NCBI GenBank assembly: GCA_934646815.1
Contig: CAKUEW010000002.1
Span: 124,001-188,000 of the forward strand
Reading direction: 5' to 3'
Length of the DNA: 64,000 bases
DNA from: an uncultured Collinsella sp.
Lineage (GTDB): Bacteria; Actinomycetota; Coriobacteriia; Coriobacteriales; Coriobacteriaceae
The translations under genes were made by a program, and so were the position numbers. Each line of letters begins with the position of its first letter. The first letter of the stretch is position 1. The notes beneath the pieces are model-generated. The model saw only the letters and a program-made list of their open reading frames with translations. It was not told where the DNA came from and did not search any database. Of the stretch, positions 54,345-63,817 are shown piece by piece.

Positions 54345-55781
54345 TTAAAGCTCTAATTCATTGAGCCTTAAAATCGCCACGATATAAATCTTGAGCGCCT
54401 GCTTGAGCTGCTCCTCGTTGGCGCACTCGTTGGGGCCGTGCATCTGGCCGCCCCACGCGGGCAGCTCCAGGCCGGTCTCCTCGGGACCAAACGAGACGGC
54501 GCGGGCAAAGTTGCGTGCATACGTGCCGCCGCCCATGGCGAAGGGCTCGGCATGCTTGCCCGTAAACTCGTTGTAGGTATCGATGAGCGCCTTCACGGCC
54601 GGATCGTCGGCAGAAACCGAGAACGGCACTTTCGCGCGGCCCAGCTGGCATGTCACGCCAAAGCGGCCCACGAGCGGCTCAAGCTGCTCGACAATGGTAT
54701 CGGCGCTCGTGCTGTCGGGGAAACGCACGTCGATAACCTGCTCAATGTGCCCGTCCGCCACGCGAATCACACCGGGGTTACAGGTAAGCGGGCCAAACGC
54801 CGGGCTCGTCGCGTCGATGCCCAGGCCGCGGCCATAGGCGTCCGCATGCACAAAGGCCAGGAACTTGACGTACTCGTGCTCGGCAGGCGTCAGCAGACGC
54901 TCGCCGCGACCACCAAACGCGTCCTCGGCCTCGCGCAGGTACGCCACGATCAAGCCGACAGCATTGATGGTGCCCTCGGGCATCGAGGCATGGCCGCCAA
55001 TGCCGTGGGCGAAAATCTGCGCATGGCCGTTCTCGAGCGCCGTGATCTCCAGGCGATCGGCATGCTCGACCGGCACCGGAAGCTCGTCGGCGGCAATGGC
55101 CAGCTCGCAGATGGACTGCGAAGGAATGGCGTTGCTCGCCTCGGCACCGCTCCACGACACGATTCGTCCGCCGTCGATCCTGGGGCTCACAAACGTCGCG
55201 CCAAACTGGCCCTTCTCGGCATTGCAGACCGGGAACTCGGCATCGGGTGTAAACAAGAAGTCGGGGTTGGGGTAGTTCTCCAAATAATGGTGGACGTCGG
55301 ACATGCCCACCTCCTCATCGCAGCCCAGCAGCGCGCGGAAAGTGTAGCGCGGCACTATGCCGTGCTTGAGCAGGTAGGCGCCGGCGTAGAGCGAAAGCAC
55401 GGCCGGACCCTTGTCATCAATAACACCACGGCCGAGCAGCCAGCCCTCGCGACGCTCCATCGCAAACGGATCGGTGTTCCAGCCAGGGCCGGCGGGCACC
55501 ACGTCCACGTGGCAGATGGTCGCAAGCTGCTTGTCGCCGCGACCGGGGATATCGGCAATGCCCATATAGCCCTCATCGTCGCTCGTTTGGTAGCCGAGCT
55601 TTTGCGCAATGCCGAGCGCGCAGTCGAGCGCGTTGCGGACCGGACGGCCAAACGGCGCACCGGGTTCCGCATCGGCGGCAACGGCCACGGACGGATAGTT
55701 CACCAGTTGCTCAATATCGGCGACGACGTCTTCCCACACCTCGTCGACATACTCGGCAACGCTCTGCTCAACCTGGTTCAT
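54345..55781 (-). CDS. Sapep-family M20 dipeptidase
   Basis: The 478-residue protein has the M20 zinc ligands ICHVDVVPAGPGW near residue 94, GRGVIDDKGPAV with the bridging Asp near 124 and LLGCDEEVGMSD with the general base near 158. A histidine is present near the C-terminus (MHGPNECANEEQ). The extra length and large lid domain fit the Sapep/PepV dipeptidase type. It hydrolyses dipeptides in the cytoplasm. AAGGAGG precedes the ATG at 55781. It lies close behind a HAD gene read in the same direction. Confidence 0.9.
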   Translation of the reverse strand: MNQVEQSVAEYVDEVWEDVVADIEQLVNYPSVAVAADAEPGAPFGRPVRNALDCALGIAQKLGYQTSDDEGYMGIADIPGRGDKQLATICHVDVVPAGPGWNTDPFAMERREGWLLGRGVIDDKGPAVLSLYAGAYLLKHGIVPRYTFRALLGCDEEVGMSDVHHYLENYPNPDFLFTPDAEFPVCNAEKGQFGATFVSPRIDGGRIVSWSGAEASNAIPSQSICELAIAADELPVPVEHADRLEITALENGHAQIFAHGIGGHASMPEGTINAVGLIVAYLREAEDAFGGRGERLLTPAEHEYVKFLAFVHADAYGRGLGIDATSPAFGPLTCNPGVIRVADGHIEQVIDVRFPDSTSADTIVEQLEPLVGRFGVTCQLGRAKVPFSVSADDPAVKALIDTYNEFTGKHAEPFAMGGGTYARNFARAVSFGPEETGLELPAWGGQMHGPNECANEEQLKQALKIYIVAILRLNELEL

Positions 55782-55835
55782 ATGCAACCTCCTTACCAAT
55801 GGGGGGCAGGCGAGCCCGTCCCCCACATCAAGCTC

Positions 55836-56498
55836 TTATATAGCGAAAAGTTTAGCAAGCTCGGCCACCGAGTGCACCACCGCATCGGCGCCCGCTGCCT
55901 CGTGCTCGCCCGGCGCCGCCGCGCCCGAATAGATGCCGATGCACGGCACGCCCATCGCGTGCGCACCCTCCACATCGTTAAAGCGATCACCAATCATCAC
56001 GGCATCACCGGCGCTCGCGCCAAGGGCCGCCAGAGCATCGCGAACCGAATCCGCCTTGGTCTCGCGACCCTGCGGCGGATTCATGCCAACTACCGCCTCA
56101 AACTGACAAAGCCCCAGTTCGCGTACCATGTCTACGCACTTCGCCTCCATGCGAGACGTCGCCACGGCCATGCGATGTCCCTGTGCCGCAAGGCCATCGA
56201 GCAGCCCCGGGATTCCCTCGAACACGGGATACTCCGCCGGTCCCAGCTCGTCAAAAAAGGCGCGGTACTCGTCGGCCACCACGAGTGACTCCTCGCGCGA
56301 GAAGCCATAAAAGTCGTGGAAGCTCTTCCACAGGGGCGGCCCGATCATGCGACGCAGGTCGCCCATCTGCGCTTCCGAAAACCCGCGCGCGGCGAGCGTC
56401 TTGCGCGTCGAGGTCATTACCGCCCGGCCCGTATCGGCCACCGTGCCATCAAAATCGAACAGCACGACCGGCCGTTCGCGTAGCTCCAATGCCATCAT
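55836..56498 (-). CDS. HAD hydrolase (phosphoglycolate-phosphatase-like)
   Basis: The ~220-residue protein begins VVLFDFDGTVADTGRAV, followed by ATSRMEAKC (motif II region), a Lys in GRETKADSV and MIGDRFNDVEGAHAMG (motif IV). The small helical cap places it with Gph/PpaX-like enzymes. The start is uncertain within a cluster of three Met codons; 56498 gives the best spacing to GGAAGAGGG. It is the first gene before the dipeptidase gene and probably co-transcribed with it. Confidence 0.85.
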   Translation of the reverse strand: MMALELRERPVVLFDFDGTVADTGRAVMTSTRKTLAARGFSEAQMGDLRRMIGPPLWKSFHDFYGFSREESLVVADEYRAFFDELGPAEYPVFEGIPGLLDGLAAQGHRMAVATSRMEAKCVDMVRELGLCQFEAVVGMNPPQGRETKADSVRDALAALGASAGDAVMIGDRFNDVEGAHAMGVPCIGIYSGAAAPGEHEAAGADAVVHSVAELAKLFAI

Positions 56499-56654
56499 CG
56501 GCATCCCTCTTCCCCAATTGACGATTTCCACACCAACGCTTCAAATTGTTGACTATTCAACATTTGAACCTATCAATGTGGAATGACTCCACTATACTTT
56601 TCGCACTTTGCTCTCAGAAGGCGGCGCTGCGGCGCCCCAACGAAAGGTGCAATT

Positions 56655-57515
56655 ATGTCTTTTGCCATCATAACCGACTCCACGTCGGACATCTCTCCCG
56701 CCCGCGCTCAAGAGCTCGGCATTTACGTGATTCCGCTGCATGTGATTATCGAAGGCGAGGACCTGCTCGACCAGGTACAGATTACCGCCCAGGAGTACGT
56801 CGCCCGCATGGCCGGCTCCGAGCAGCTGCCGCACACCTCGCAGCCGAGTGCCGGCGAGTTCAAGGCGCTCTTTGACCGCGTGCGCGCCGACGGTTACGAT
56901 AGCGCGATCTTCATTTCGCTGTGCAGCGAATGGTCCGCTTGCTATTCCAACGCATGCCTGGTGGCCGAGACCCACGAGCTCGACGTGCGCTGCATCGATT
57001 CGCGCACCGGCTCGGGCGCCGAGGGCCTGCTGGTAGAGTACGCGCTTGCCATGCGAGAGGACGGCCGCAGCCTGGACGAGACCGAGGCGCAAATCCGCGC
57101 AACGCTGCCTGACGCACACCTATTGCTGATCCCCCGTACACTCGAGAACCTGGTCAAGAACGGCCGTGCCCCCAAGCTGGCCGGTCAGCTCACGCAGATG
57201 CTCAACATTCGCCTGGCCGTTTCGCCGGAGTGGAAATCAGGCGAGATCAAGGCCATCAAGAAGGGCCGCGGCGCCAAGCGCATCGTCGCCAATACCATGG
57301 CCGATTGCCTGGCGTTTTTGGCTGAGCACCCGGGTTCCAGCGTGCGCGTACTCACGACCGGCGCCGCCGAGGAGCGCGAGCTGGTAAACGAAGCACTTGC
57401 GGGCCAGGACTACGCGGACGCCGGCACCGGCCCCATCGGCTGCACCATCGCCACCCATGTAGGCGTCGACGCCATCGCCATCAGCTACTGCCCCCGCTAC
57501 CAACCCGCCAAGTAA
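56655..57515 (+). CDS. DegV-family fatty-acid-binding protein
   Basis: The 286-residue protein has the DegV start AIITDSTSDISP, then PLHVIIEGE, TSQPSAGEFKALF, and DSRTGSGAEGLLVEYAL. DegV proteins (FakB) bind a fatty acid and present it to the kinase FakA. No fakA gene is adjacent. AAAGGT precedes the ATG at 56655; the upstream ATG at 56583 lacks a site. It ends at the repeat cluster near 57530. Confidence 0.9.
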   Translation: MSFAIITDSTSDISPARAQELGIYVIPLHVIIEGEDLLDQVQITAQEYVARMAGSEQLPHTSQPSAGEFKALFDRVRADGYDSAIFISLCSEWSACYSNACLVAETHELDVRCIDSRTGSGAEGLLVEYALAMREDGRSLDETEAQIRATLPDAHLLLIPRTLENLVKNGRAPKLAGQLTQMLNIRLAVSPEWKSGEIKAIKKGRGAKRIVANTMADCLAFLAEHPGSSVRVLTTGAAEERELVNEALAGQDYADAGTGPIGCTIATHVGVDAIAISYCPRYQPAK

Positions 57516-57528
57516 GGACGCCCCTATC

Positions 57529-57596
57529 AGTTGCGGTGAAATAAGGGCTGTTTTTGGCCCATAACCAGCCAATCAATCCGCATTCCACCGCAACTT
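57529..57596. repeat. Repeat family 1, copy 2 (left flank of the TOTE islet)
   Basis: AGTTGCGGTGAAATA at 57529 faces TTCCACCGCAACTT near 57583-57596. The centre carries CCAATCAATCCG, which is shared with the copy at 61226 but not with those at 4278 and 63573. It can serve as the degV terminator. Confidence 0.7.
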
Positions 57597-57608
57597 ATAG
57601 GCAATCAA

Positions 57609-57672
57609 TTTGGGACTGGGCTAAAAAGACTTGTATGTAACGTTTCATACCAGTCTTTTTAGCCCCGTCCCA
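57609..57672. terminator. Long stem-loop after degV
   Basis: GGGACTGGGCTAAAAAGACT pairs with AGTCTTTTTAGCCCCGTCCC with one mismatch around a loop that begins TGTATG and ends CATACC. T- and A-rich tracts suit terminator use. The corresponding site near 61308 keeps only the right part. Confidence 0.65.
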
Positions 57673-57683
57673 TTTTAGCTGCC

Positions 57684-57810
57684 CTACATGAGTCCGCTTA
57701 GCGCGATGTTGACGACATCGCTGAGGTCGTCGGTGATGTACACCAAGCCCGAACCGAGCGAGCTGATCATACCGGCGTCCATCACCGGGCCGTTGAGCCA
57801 GTCGAACAGG
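57684..57810 (-). pseudogene. Truncated duplicate of the LOG-family gene 3' end
   Basis: This minus-strand stretch encodes about 42 residues (ending LSGLM) that match the last residues of the intact LOG protein at 61346-62104, with identical runs such as GPVMDAGMIS. It has no start and is cut at about 57810, just before a MITE-like element. It is a relic left when the DNA between 57.8 and 61.2 kb was inserted or when the flank was duplicated. Confidence 0.8.
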
Positions 57811-57832
57811 CCCCTCGCGGTGCCCCGTGGTC

Positions 57833-58040
57833 AAAAAATGCCAAATATGAGTACTGTCACTAAATTAGTAACAGCGAATTCTGACTCAAATTGTTGATTT
57901 TGGGCAATTCCAAGTCACAGCAAGGCTCAATTTGCAGTGCTTAGGGGGTTAGATATATCAATATTCACTCAATTGGTCTTATTTTCTTGCCAAATGATGT
58001 GATATCTCCCTGGCAACAGTACTCATATTTGGCATTTTTT
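57833..58040. mobile_element. MITE-like element with 25-base perfect terminal inverted repeats
   Basis: AAAAAATGCCAAATATGAGT (from 57833, continuing ACTGT) is an exact inverted copy of the end at 58016-58040. The 208-base element is A+T-rich and has no ORF. It lies between the LOG relic and the TOTE-type gene. No clear target-site duplication is seen. Confidence 0.7.
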
Positions 58041-58079
58041 GCCCACAGGGTCCAACCGGTCTCGCTTCCAACTCCCCGA

Positions 58080-58226
58080 TCACACCACATGTTCGCTAAA
58101 ACTCACCTCGCAGGAGTTGTCACGCACCTTGGCTTCGGCTAAAAGCCGTTCGCGGAACAACGCCCCACTGCTACCGAGCAAGACCAAAATCGCACGCCAC
58201 CGCAAATCGACATGCCGTACCCTCAT
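58080..58226 (-). other. Short ORF of 48 codons, possibly a gene remnant
   Basis: The frame begins MRVRHVDLRWRAILVLLG and ends SEHVV at 58080. It lies between the MITE-like element and the TOTE-type gene, antisense to that gene. I do not recognise it; it may be a decayed C-terminus brought in with the islet, or chance. Confidence 0.2.
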
Positions 58227-58257
58227 CTCAATAAACCTCTATGAGAACGGCATTCGA

Positions 58258-61200
58258 ATGTCCAGCGCCATGCATCAATACGCCCTGTTTGGGTCATCGC
58301 AATTCAAATTCGACAAAGTCATTAGCCACGCCTCCGACCCAAAGAGGCAAATCGTCATCTGCAACAACGGCGCAGACATTCGTTACGCTACGCTCGAAGA
58401 ATGGGAGAAAGCTGGCGAATCTTTCGACGAACGGGCGCAAACTGAAGGCATCGTCACCAGCGCAAGCCCAGCACGCGACAAGCTCGAGCTCTTTCGCAAT
58501 CTCTTTACTGGCCGCAAAGATGTTTACGCTCATGGGTATCGCAGAAAAGACGGAGGAATCGGTTATACACCAGCATGTACAAATGAATGGAAGCCAGGCA
58601 CCTGCCCCAAAGCCAACCACCAGAGAGCTAAATGCGCGGAATGCGGCAACCGTATCTTTCTCGAGCTAAGCGATGCCGCAATCATCGCCCATTTCAAAGG
58701 CAACGATGACAGGCTTCGAGACGTCATAGGTCAATATGTCCTCGACAAAGATTGCAACACGAATGTCCTTATCATCGATTTTGACAAAGCCGACTGGAAA
58801 GAAGCGACAAACGCTGTCCGGCTTGTCGCAAAAAGCCATGGAATCGATGCTGCAGTTGAGCGATCAAGGTCGGGAAGCGGTGCCCATATCTGGTTTTTCT
58901 TCCTAGAGCCCATGAGTGCAAAAACTGCGCGGGATTTTGGAAGCAGCCTTATCAACGAAGCTGCCGCGCTCAACAAGACAATCACCTTCGATGCTTTTGA
59001 TCGGATGCTGCCCGCGCAGTCCACCATTCCCGAGGGTGGCTTCGGAAATCTCATCGCGCTGCCTTTTCAAGGAAGGGCGCAGCAGGAAGGAAACAGCGTA
59101 TTTGTCGATGAACAATTCGAGCCCCTTCCCGACCAATGGCTCTTCCTTTCGCGAATCCAGCTAATTCAGCGTGCGACGGTAAAAAGCCTGATCGAAAGTA
59201 CCGAGAACAAGCCCCATGGAATAACAGCAATTGCATCGGCAAACAAAACCAAACGCAATTCCCAAAGGCAGCGAAAGCGACTCCAGCTCACCCAACGAGA
59301 CTTTCCTCCATCGCTGCCCGTCACGCAAGCCGACATGCTCTACATCCCCGAGAAGTCTCTGAGTCCGGCAGCCCAGCTGGAAATCCGAGGCCTTGCGACA
59401 TTTGCCAACCCGGAATTCTTCCGCGCGCAATCTATGCATCAATCAGTATTCGGCAAGCCGCGACTGATAGACCTTAGCGAACTGCGGAACAGATGCGTTG
59501 CGATTCCCAGAGGCTGCAAAGCTCAACTTGAGCGACTGCTCCAAGAAGTTGGCGTCTCTACCCGCTATTCAGATGAGCGTATGTCGGGCAATCCGGTTGA
59601 GATGACGTTTAAGGGAACCCTTCGCCCCGAACAGCAAATTGCCGCCGACCAAATGCTCGGATACGAAGACGGGATCATGTCTGCGCCAACGGGCTTCGGT
59701 AAAACCGTCATCGGAGCTTACCTTATTGCCTCTGTCGGTCTTTCAACGCTCGTCATCGTTCCCAAGACCGCACTCATAACCCAATGGAAAACCCAACTCG
59801 AGCGATTCCTCGACATTACAGACAACAGGGAGCCTGTCCGGACACCAAAGGGACGAATCAGCAAAAAGCAGCCTCCTATCATCGGACAGATCGGAGGGGG
59901 CAAAACCGCCGTCAGCGGCCTTATCGACGTCGCTTCGTTTCAATCGCTATCTGGCAAAGACCCCCAAACCGGGGAGCCCATAGTTAAGAACCTTGTTCGT
60001 GATTACGGGCTCATCATATGCGACGAATGCCACCATGCGGCTGCGCCCCAGCTTGAGCTCATCCTTAAGTCTGCCCCAGCCAAATATGTATACGGCCTTT
60101 CCGCGACTCCCGAGCGTTCGGACGGACTCACGCGGGCGCTCTCGATGCTGTGCGGACCGCTTCGCTATGTCGTTAACCCAAAAACGCAAGCAATTCAGCA
60201 GGGCATTCAACGCGTCGTTCGTCCGCGTTTTACCGGCATTCGACTACCGGCATACGAACCGGGCGCTTCCTTCAATCAGATTCTCGACCTGTTGTGTTCA
60301 CATGTGGCAAGAAACGAGATGGTTGTCGAAGACGCTCTCGAAGCTGCGTCAAACGGCCGACACCCGCTCATACTTTCGAAAAGGAAAAAGCATGCCGACG
60401 AGCTTTACAAACTTTTGCGAGAGCGTAACCATGATCCCATTCTTTTGACCGGTGAAATCGGCAAGAAAGACAGAGAAGCGATACTGAGCAGTCTTCCCGG
60501 CTTCGAGCATGAGCATCGAATCATCGTCGCCACCGAAAGCCTTCTGAGCGAGGGCTTCGACCTGTCATACCTTGATACTCTACTCATTGCGACACCGATA
60601 TCTTGGGATGGCAGCATCACACAACAGGCAGGCAGACTGCATAGAAACCACGAGGGTAAGCGGCAGGTTGAGATATTTGACTATGTTGACCTATCAATCC
60701 CTATGCTCGCCCGCATGTATCAGAAAAGGCTTAAGACCTACGCCAAGCTCGGATACGAGGTCTACGCGGCAGAGAGCGGCGAGCAATCAGATCAAAACAT
60801 TCTCATCGAACCAGCGAGTGCCATTAATACCCTAATTCAAGACATCACCGGTGCCGCAAAGAACATTTTTATTGCCGCACCCTACGCATCCTCCGCCTGC
60901 CTCGCGGAGCTCGCTGACGTATTCAGAGACGCCATTGCCCGAGGAATCGTCCCCGAGATTTACATCGCCTCAACTCCGCAAGAAGACGCAAAGGAGGCTT
61001 TGTCCAAAATGGACGCCGAGTATGTGATTAGAGCGGAAGGGCGTTTATGCGCAGCGATAATCGACGAGGAAATCATTTGGTATGGAACGATTCCGCTGCT
61101 AGCTTTCCCCAAGAAAGAAGACTGCAGCATTCGATTCAAAAACAGCGAGGTCGCAGCTGAGCTTATAGACGAAATCCGGCAAAAGGGGGAATCAGAGGCT

Positions 61201-61260
61201 GCGCCCGCAAACGGGACACTCGACAGTTGCGGTGAAATAGGGACTGTATTTGCCCCGTAA
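58258..61260 (+). CDS. TOTE-type conflict protein: archaeo-eukaryotic primase - SF2 helicase - PLD-like nuclease
   Basis: The ~1000-residue protein has, in order, a Cys-rich segment (YTPACTNEW; CAECGNR, residues ~105-130) and an archaeo-eukaryotic primase-like domain with IIDFDKADW near 171, ERSRSGSGAHIWFFF near 200 and GGFGNLIALPFQGR. An XPB-like SF2 helicase follows: SAPTGFGKT near 476, DECHH near 588, SATPERSDG near 616 and QAGRLHRNH near 789. The end resembles a phospholipase-D-like nuclease domain (~860-965). This architecture is that of TOTE conflict systems, thought to act against foreign nucleic acid. The start at 58258 is approximate. The last ~11 residues are encoded by a dispersed repeat. 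The gene appears lower in G+C than its neighbours. Confidence 0.85.
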   Translation: MSSAMHQYALFGSSQFKFDKVISHASDPKRQIVICNNGADIRYATLEEWEKAGESFDERAQTEGIVTSASPARDKLELFRNLFTGRKDVYAHGYRRKDGGIGYTPACTNEWKPGTCPKANHQRAKCAECGNRIFLELSDAAIIAHFKGNDDRLRDVIGQYVLDKDCNTNVLIIDFDKADWKEATNAVRLVAKSHGIDAAVERSRSGSGAHIWFFFLEPMSAKTARDFGSSLINEAAALNKTITFDAFDRMLPAQSTIPEGGFGNLIALPFQGRAQQEGNSVFVDEQFEPLPDQWLFLSRIQLIQRATVKSLIESTENKPHGITAIASANKTKRNSQRQRKRLQLTQRDFPPSLPVTQADMLYIPEKSLSPAAQLEIRGLATFANPEFFRAQSMHQSVFGKPRLIDLSELRNRCVAIPRGCKAQLERLLQEVGVSTRYSDERMSGNPVEMTFKGTLRPEQQIAADQMLGYEDGIMSAPTGFGKTVIGAYLIASVGLSTLVIVPKTALITQWKTQLERFLDITDNREPVRTPKGRISKKQPPIIGQIGGGKTAVSGLIDVASFQSLSGKDPQTGEPIVKNLVRDYGLIICDECHHAAAPQLELILKSAPAKYVYGLSATPERSDGLTRALSMLCGPLRYVVNPKTQAIQQGIQRVVRPRFTGIRLPAYEPGASFNQILDLLCSHVARNEMVVEDALEAASNGRHPLILSKRKKHADELYKLLRERNHDPILLTGEIGKKDREAILSSLPGFEHEHRIIVATESLLSEGFDLSYLDTLLIATPISWDGSITQQAGRLHRNHEGKRQVEIFDYVDLSIPMLARMYQKRLKTYAKLGYEVYAAESGEQSDQNILIEPASAINTLIQDITGAAKNIFIAAPYASSACLAELADVFRDAIARGIVPEIYIASTPQEDAKEALSKMDAEYVIRAEGRLCAAIIDEEIIWYGTIPLLAFPKKEDCSIRFKNSEVAAELIDEIRQKGESEAAPANGTLDSCGEIGTVFAP

Positions 61261-61292
61261 GCCGCCAATCAATCCGTATTCCACCGCAACTT
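61226..61292. repeat. Repeat family 1, copy 3 (right flank of the TOTE islet, overlaps the gene end)
   Basis: TTGCGGTGAAATAGGGACTG at 61227 faces TTCCACCGCAACTTA near 61279-61293. The TOTE-type stop codon (61258-61260) lies inside it, so the protein end is repeat-encoded. The downstream sequence CCCCGTCCCATTTTAGCTGCC also matches that after copy 2. Confidence 0.75.
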
Positions 61293-61345
61293 AAAAGCAG
61301 CTCATTTGGCCCCGTCCCATTTTAGCTGCCCCTTGGGACAGCCTT

Positions 61346-62104
61346 CTACATGAGCCCGCTGAGCGCGATGTCGACGGCCTCGTCGAGGTCGTCGGTAATG
61401 TGCACCAGATCTGGATCGAGCGGGCTGATCATACCGGCGTCCATCACCGGGCCGTTGAGCCAGTCGAACAGTCCCTGCCAGTATTCGGTGCCCACCAGCA
61501 CGAGCGGCATGCGCTTGACCTTGTGCGTCTGCACCAGCGTGAGCACCTCGAACATCTCGTCGAGCGTGCCAAAGCCACCGGGAAACACGATAGCGCCCGA
61601 GCTGTACTTGACGAACATCGTCTTGCGCACAAAGAAGTACCGGAAGTCCATGCCCAGGTTCACATATTTGTTGAGCCCCTGCTCGTGTGGCAACTCGATA
61701 CCCAGGCCAACCGACTTGCCGTTGGCACTCGCCGCTCCCCTGTTGGCCGCCTCCATAATGCCGGGGCCGCCGCCGGTGATAACCGCCACGCCGCGCTGCG
61801 CGATCTTGCGGCCGACCGTGCGCGCCGCCTTGTAGACCGGATCGTTTTTGGGCGTGCGGGCGCTACCGAAGATGGTCACCGCGGGACCGAGCTCGGCAAG
61901 CGCGCCAAAACCATCGACAAACTCGGCCTGTATGCGCAGTACGCGCCACGGGTCGGCATGCAGCCAGTCGGTCGATTCCTCGGGAGCCAGCAGGTTGGCG
62001 TACGTGTTGTCCTTGGGAATCATGGGGCCGCGCATGACCACGGGACCGCGTCGGTACGTCTCGTCGTAGGCAGGCTCGCCCTCGACGTTTTCATTCTTAA
62101 TCAT
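61346..62104 (-). CDS. LOG-family protein (TIGR00730-type, lysine-decarboxylase-like fold)
   Basis: The ~252-residue protein has GGGPGIMEAANRGA near residue 106 and the signature PGGFGTLDEMFE near 168. LOG-type proteins are cytokinin-riboside phosphoribohydrolases or related nucleotide hydrolases; in bacteria the substrate is often unknown. TAGGAG precedes the ATG at 62104. Its 3' end is duplicated as a relic at 57684-57810. Confidence 0.88.
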   Translation of the reverse strand: MIKNENVEGEPAYDETYRRGPVVMRGPMIPKDNTYANLLAPEESTDWLHADPWRVLRIQAEFVDGFGALAELGPAVTIFGSARTPKNDPVYKAARTVGRKIAQRGVAVITGGGPGIMEAANRGAASANGKSVGLGIELPHEQGLNKYVNLGMDFRYFFVRKTMFVKYSSGAIVFPGGFGTLDEMFEVLTLVQTHKVKRMPLVLVGTEYWQGLFDWLNGPVMDAGMISPLDPDLVHITDDLDEAVDIALSGLM

Positions 62105-62333
62105 GAGCACTCCTATCGAAAATAGAAACGGGCGAGGTCGACGCCATGCGCCAAACACCCGCCCGAACATCAACTATTCGGTATGGTACCCACGATGTAT
62201 CAAGCACCTGCAAGCTATCGGTCAGCGGTCGCGCAGACGGCGCCAACGAATGTGGCCACCGGCGCCGACCGCACGTAGCCGACCGACGCGGCGGACGCAC
62301 CGCCCGAGTACCTTGCAAGCGAACCCGCAACTC
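62105..62333. other. Intergenic region, nothing recognised
   Basis: This 229-base gap between tgt and the LOG gene is G+C-rich and has open frames by chance. I see no conserved ORF, terminator or promoter that I would defend. Confidence 0.4.
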
Positions 62334-63473
62334 TTAGTAATCCACCGCCGCGGGGCTGTTCATCCAGTCGCTCACAAACGCGCCGTAGCGGCCCTCGATA
62401 ATGGCCTGACGGGCGCGCTGCATAAGGTTGAGCAGGTAGTAGATGTTGTGCATGGAAAGCAGGATGCCACCGAGCATCTCCTTCTGCGTCACCATATGGC
62501 GGATGAGTGCTCGGCTGTAACCGCCCGTGCACACCGGGCAGGTGCAGGTGGGATCGATGGGGCCATCGTCGTGCGCAAAGCGCGCGTTGCGGAAGTTGAG
62601 GCGCCCCTCGCTAGAGAACGCCGTGCCCATACGGCCGGTACGCGTCGGCAGTACGCAGTCGAACATGTCGATACCCACGCCCACACCACGCACGAGCGTT
62701 GTGGGATTGCCGACGCCCATCAGGTAGCGCGGCTTGTGCTTGGGCATGTACTCGCTCGCGAGCGGCGCCAGCGTCTCGAACATGGTCTCGTGGTCCTCAC
62801 CCACCGAGTAACCACCGATGCCGTAACCGGGAAAGTCACCGCACTCCTCCAGATGACGCAGCGAGCGCAGGCGCAAATCCAGATGCATGCCGCCCTGGAC
62901 AATGCCAAAGAGTGCCTGGTCATCGCGGGTGTGCGCCTTGTAGCAACGTTCTGCCCACATGCTCGACAGCTCCACGGCGCGCTCGACGTAAGCACGCGTG
63001 GCCGGGTAACCGGGGCACTGGTCGAGCTGCATGCAGATATCGGAGCCGAGTTTCATGGCGATTTCCATGTTGTCCTCGGGCGTCCAGAACACGTGACGGC
63101 CGTCGTAGTCGTTGACGATAAAACGCACGCCCTCGTCGGTGAGCTTGACGGCGTCATTGTGGCTAAACACCTGGAAGCCACCCGAATCGGTAAGGATGGG
63201 GCCGTGCCAATTCATAAACTTGTGCAGTCCGCCCAGCTCGGCGATGGTGTCCTCGCCGGGGCGCATGGACAGGTGATAGGTGTTGGCAAGCACGATCTGG
63301 GCGCCGAGCTGCTTAACGGTCTCGGTGGGGATGCCCTTCACGTTTGCCTTGGTGCCCACGGGCATAAAGATCGGCGTCTCGATATCGCCGTGCGGCGTGT
63401 GTAGGACGCCAGCGCGTGCATGCGTGGTAGGATCCTCGGCGATCAGGTCGAATTTAAAGAGGTTCTGGTCCAT
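62334..63473 (-). CDS. tgt: tRNA-guanine (queuine) transglycosylase
   Basis: The 379-residue protein exchanges the guanine at the wobble position of GUN-anticodon tRNAs for preQ1 or queuine. It has TDSGGFQVFS with the general-acid Asp near residue 95, MGVGNPTTLVRGVGVGIDMFDCVLPTR-type segment with the nucleophile Asp near 270, and the zinc site CTCPVC followed by His (about 308-340). AAGGAGCTCC precedes the ATG. No other queuosine gene is in the window. Confidence 0.95.
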   Translation of the reverse strand: MDQNLFKFDLIAEDPTTHARAGVLHTPHGDIETPIFMPVGTKANVKGIPTETVKQLGAQIVLANTYHLSMRPGEDTIAELGGLHKFMNWHGPILTDSGGFQVFSHNDAVKLTDEGVRFIVNDYDGRHVFWTPEDNMEIAMKLGSDICMQLDQCPGYPATRAYVERAVELSSMWAERCYKAHTRDDQALFGIVQGGMHLDLRLRSLRHLEECGDFPGYGIGGYSVGEDHETMFETLAPLASEYMPKHKPRYLMGVGNPTTLVRGVGVGIDMFDCVLPTRTGRMGTAFSSEGRLNFRNARFAHDDGPIDPTCTCPVCTGGYSRALIRHMVTQKEMLGGILLSMHNIYYLLNLMQRARQAIIEGRYGAFVSDWMNSPAAVDY

Positions 63474-63572
63474 AAACTGGAGCTCCTTGGTTGCGGTTCA
63501 TACGCAATCCATTATACGGGCAACCCACAAGGAGCACCGACTCGACAGAAACTGACCCCAATGCACCAGGTT

Positions 63573-63641
63573 GAGTTGCGGTGAAATACGGACTGGATAG
63601 GCGCCAGATGCCCCCATTCAGTCCCTATTTCACCGCAACTC
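63573..63641. repeat. Repeat family 1, copy 4
   Basis: GAGTTGCGGTGAAATA-GGACTG at 63573 faces CAGTCCCTATTTCACCGCAA (63618-63638), nearly as perfect as the copy at 4278. It lies upstream of tgt. Confidence 0.7.
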
Positions 63642-63817
63642 AAGTGGATCTATGGAGACAGCGGAACGAGAGAGGATTTTTGGACGCCCACAGAACGAGA
63701 GTGGACAATCTCCCACTTTTGACCAAAATCCATGCCCAAAACGGGAGATTATCCACTCTCTATTTGATCCACTAGGCAGTCATTTAAGAACGTCCCCAAC
63801 GACTAAGAACGTCCAAC

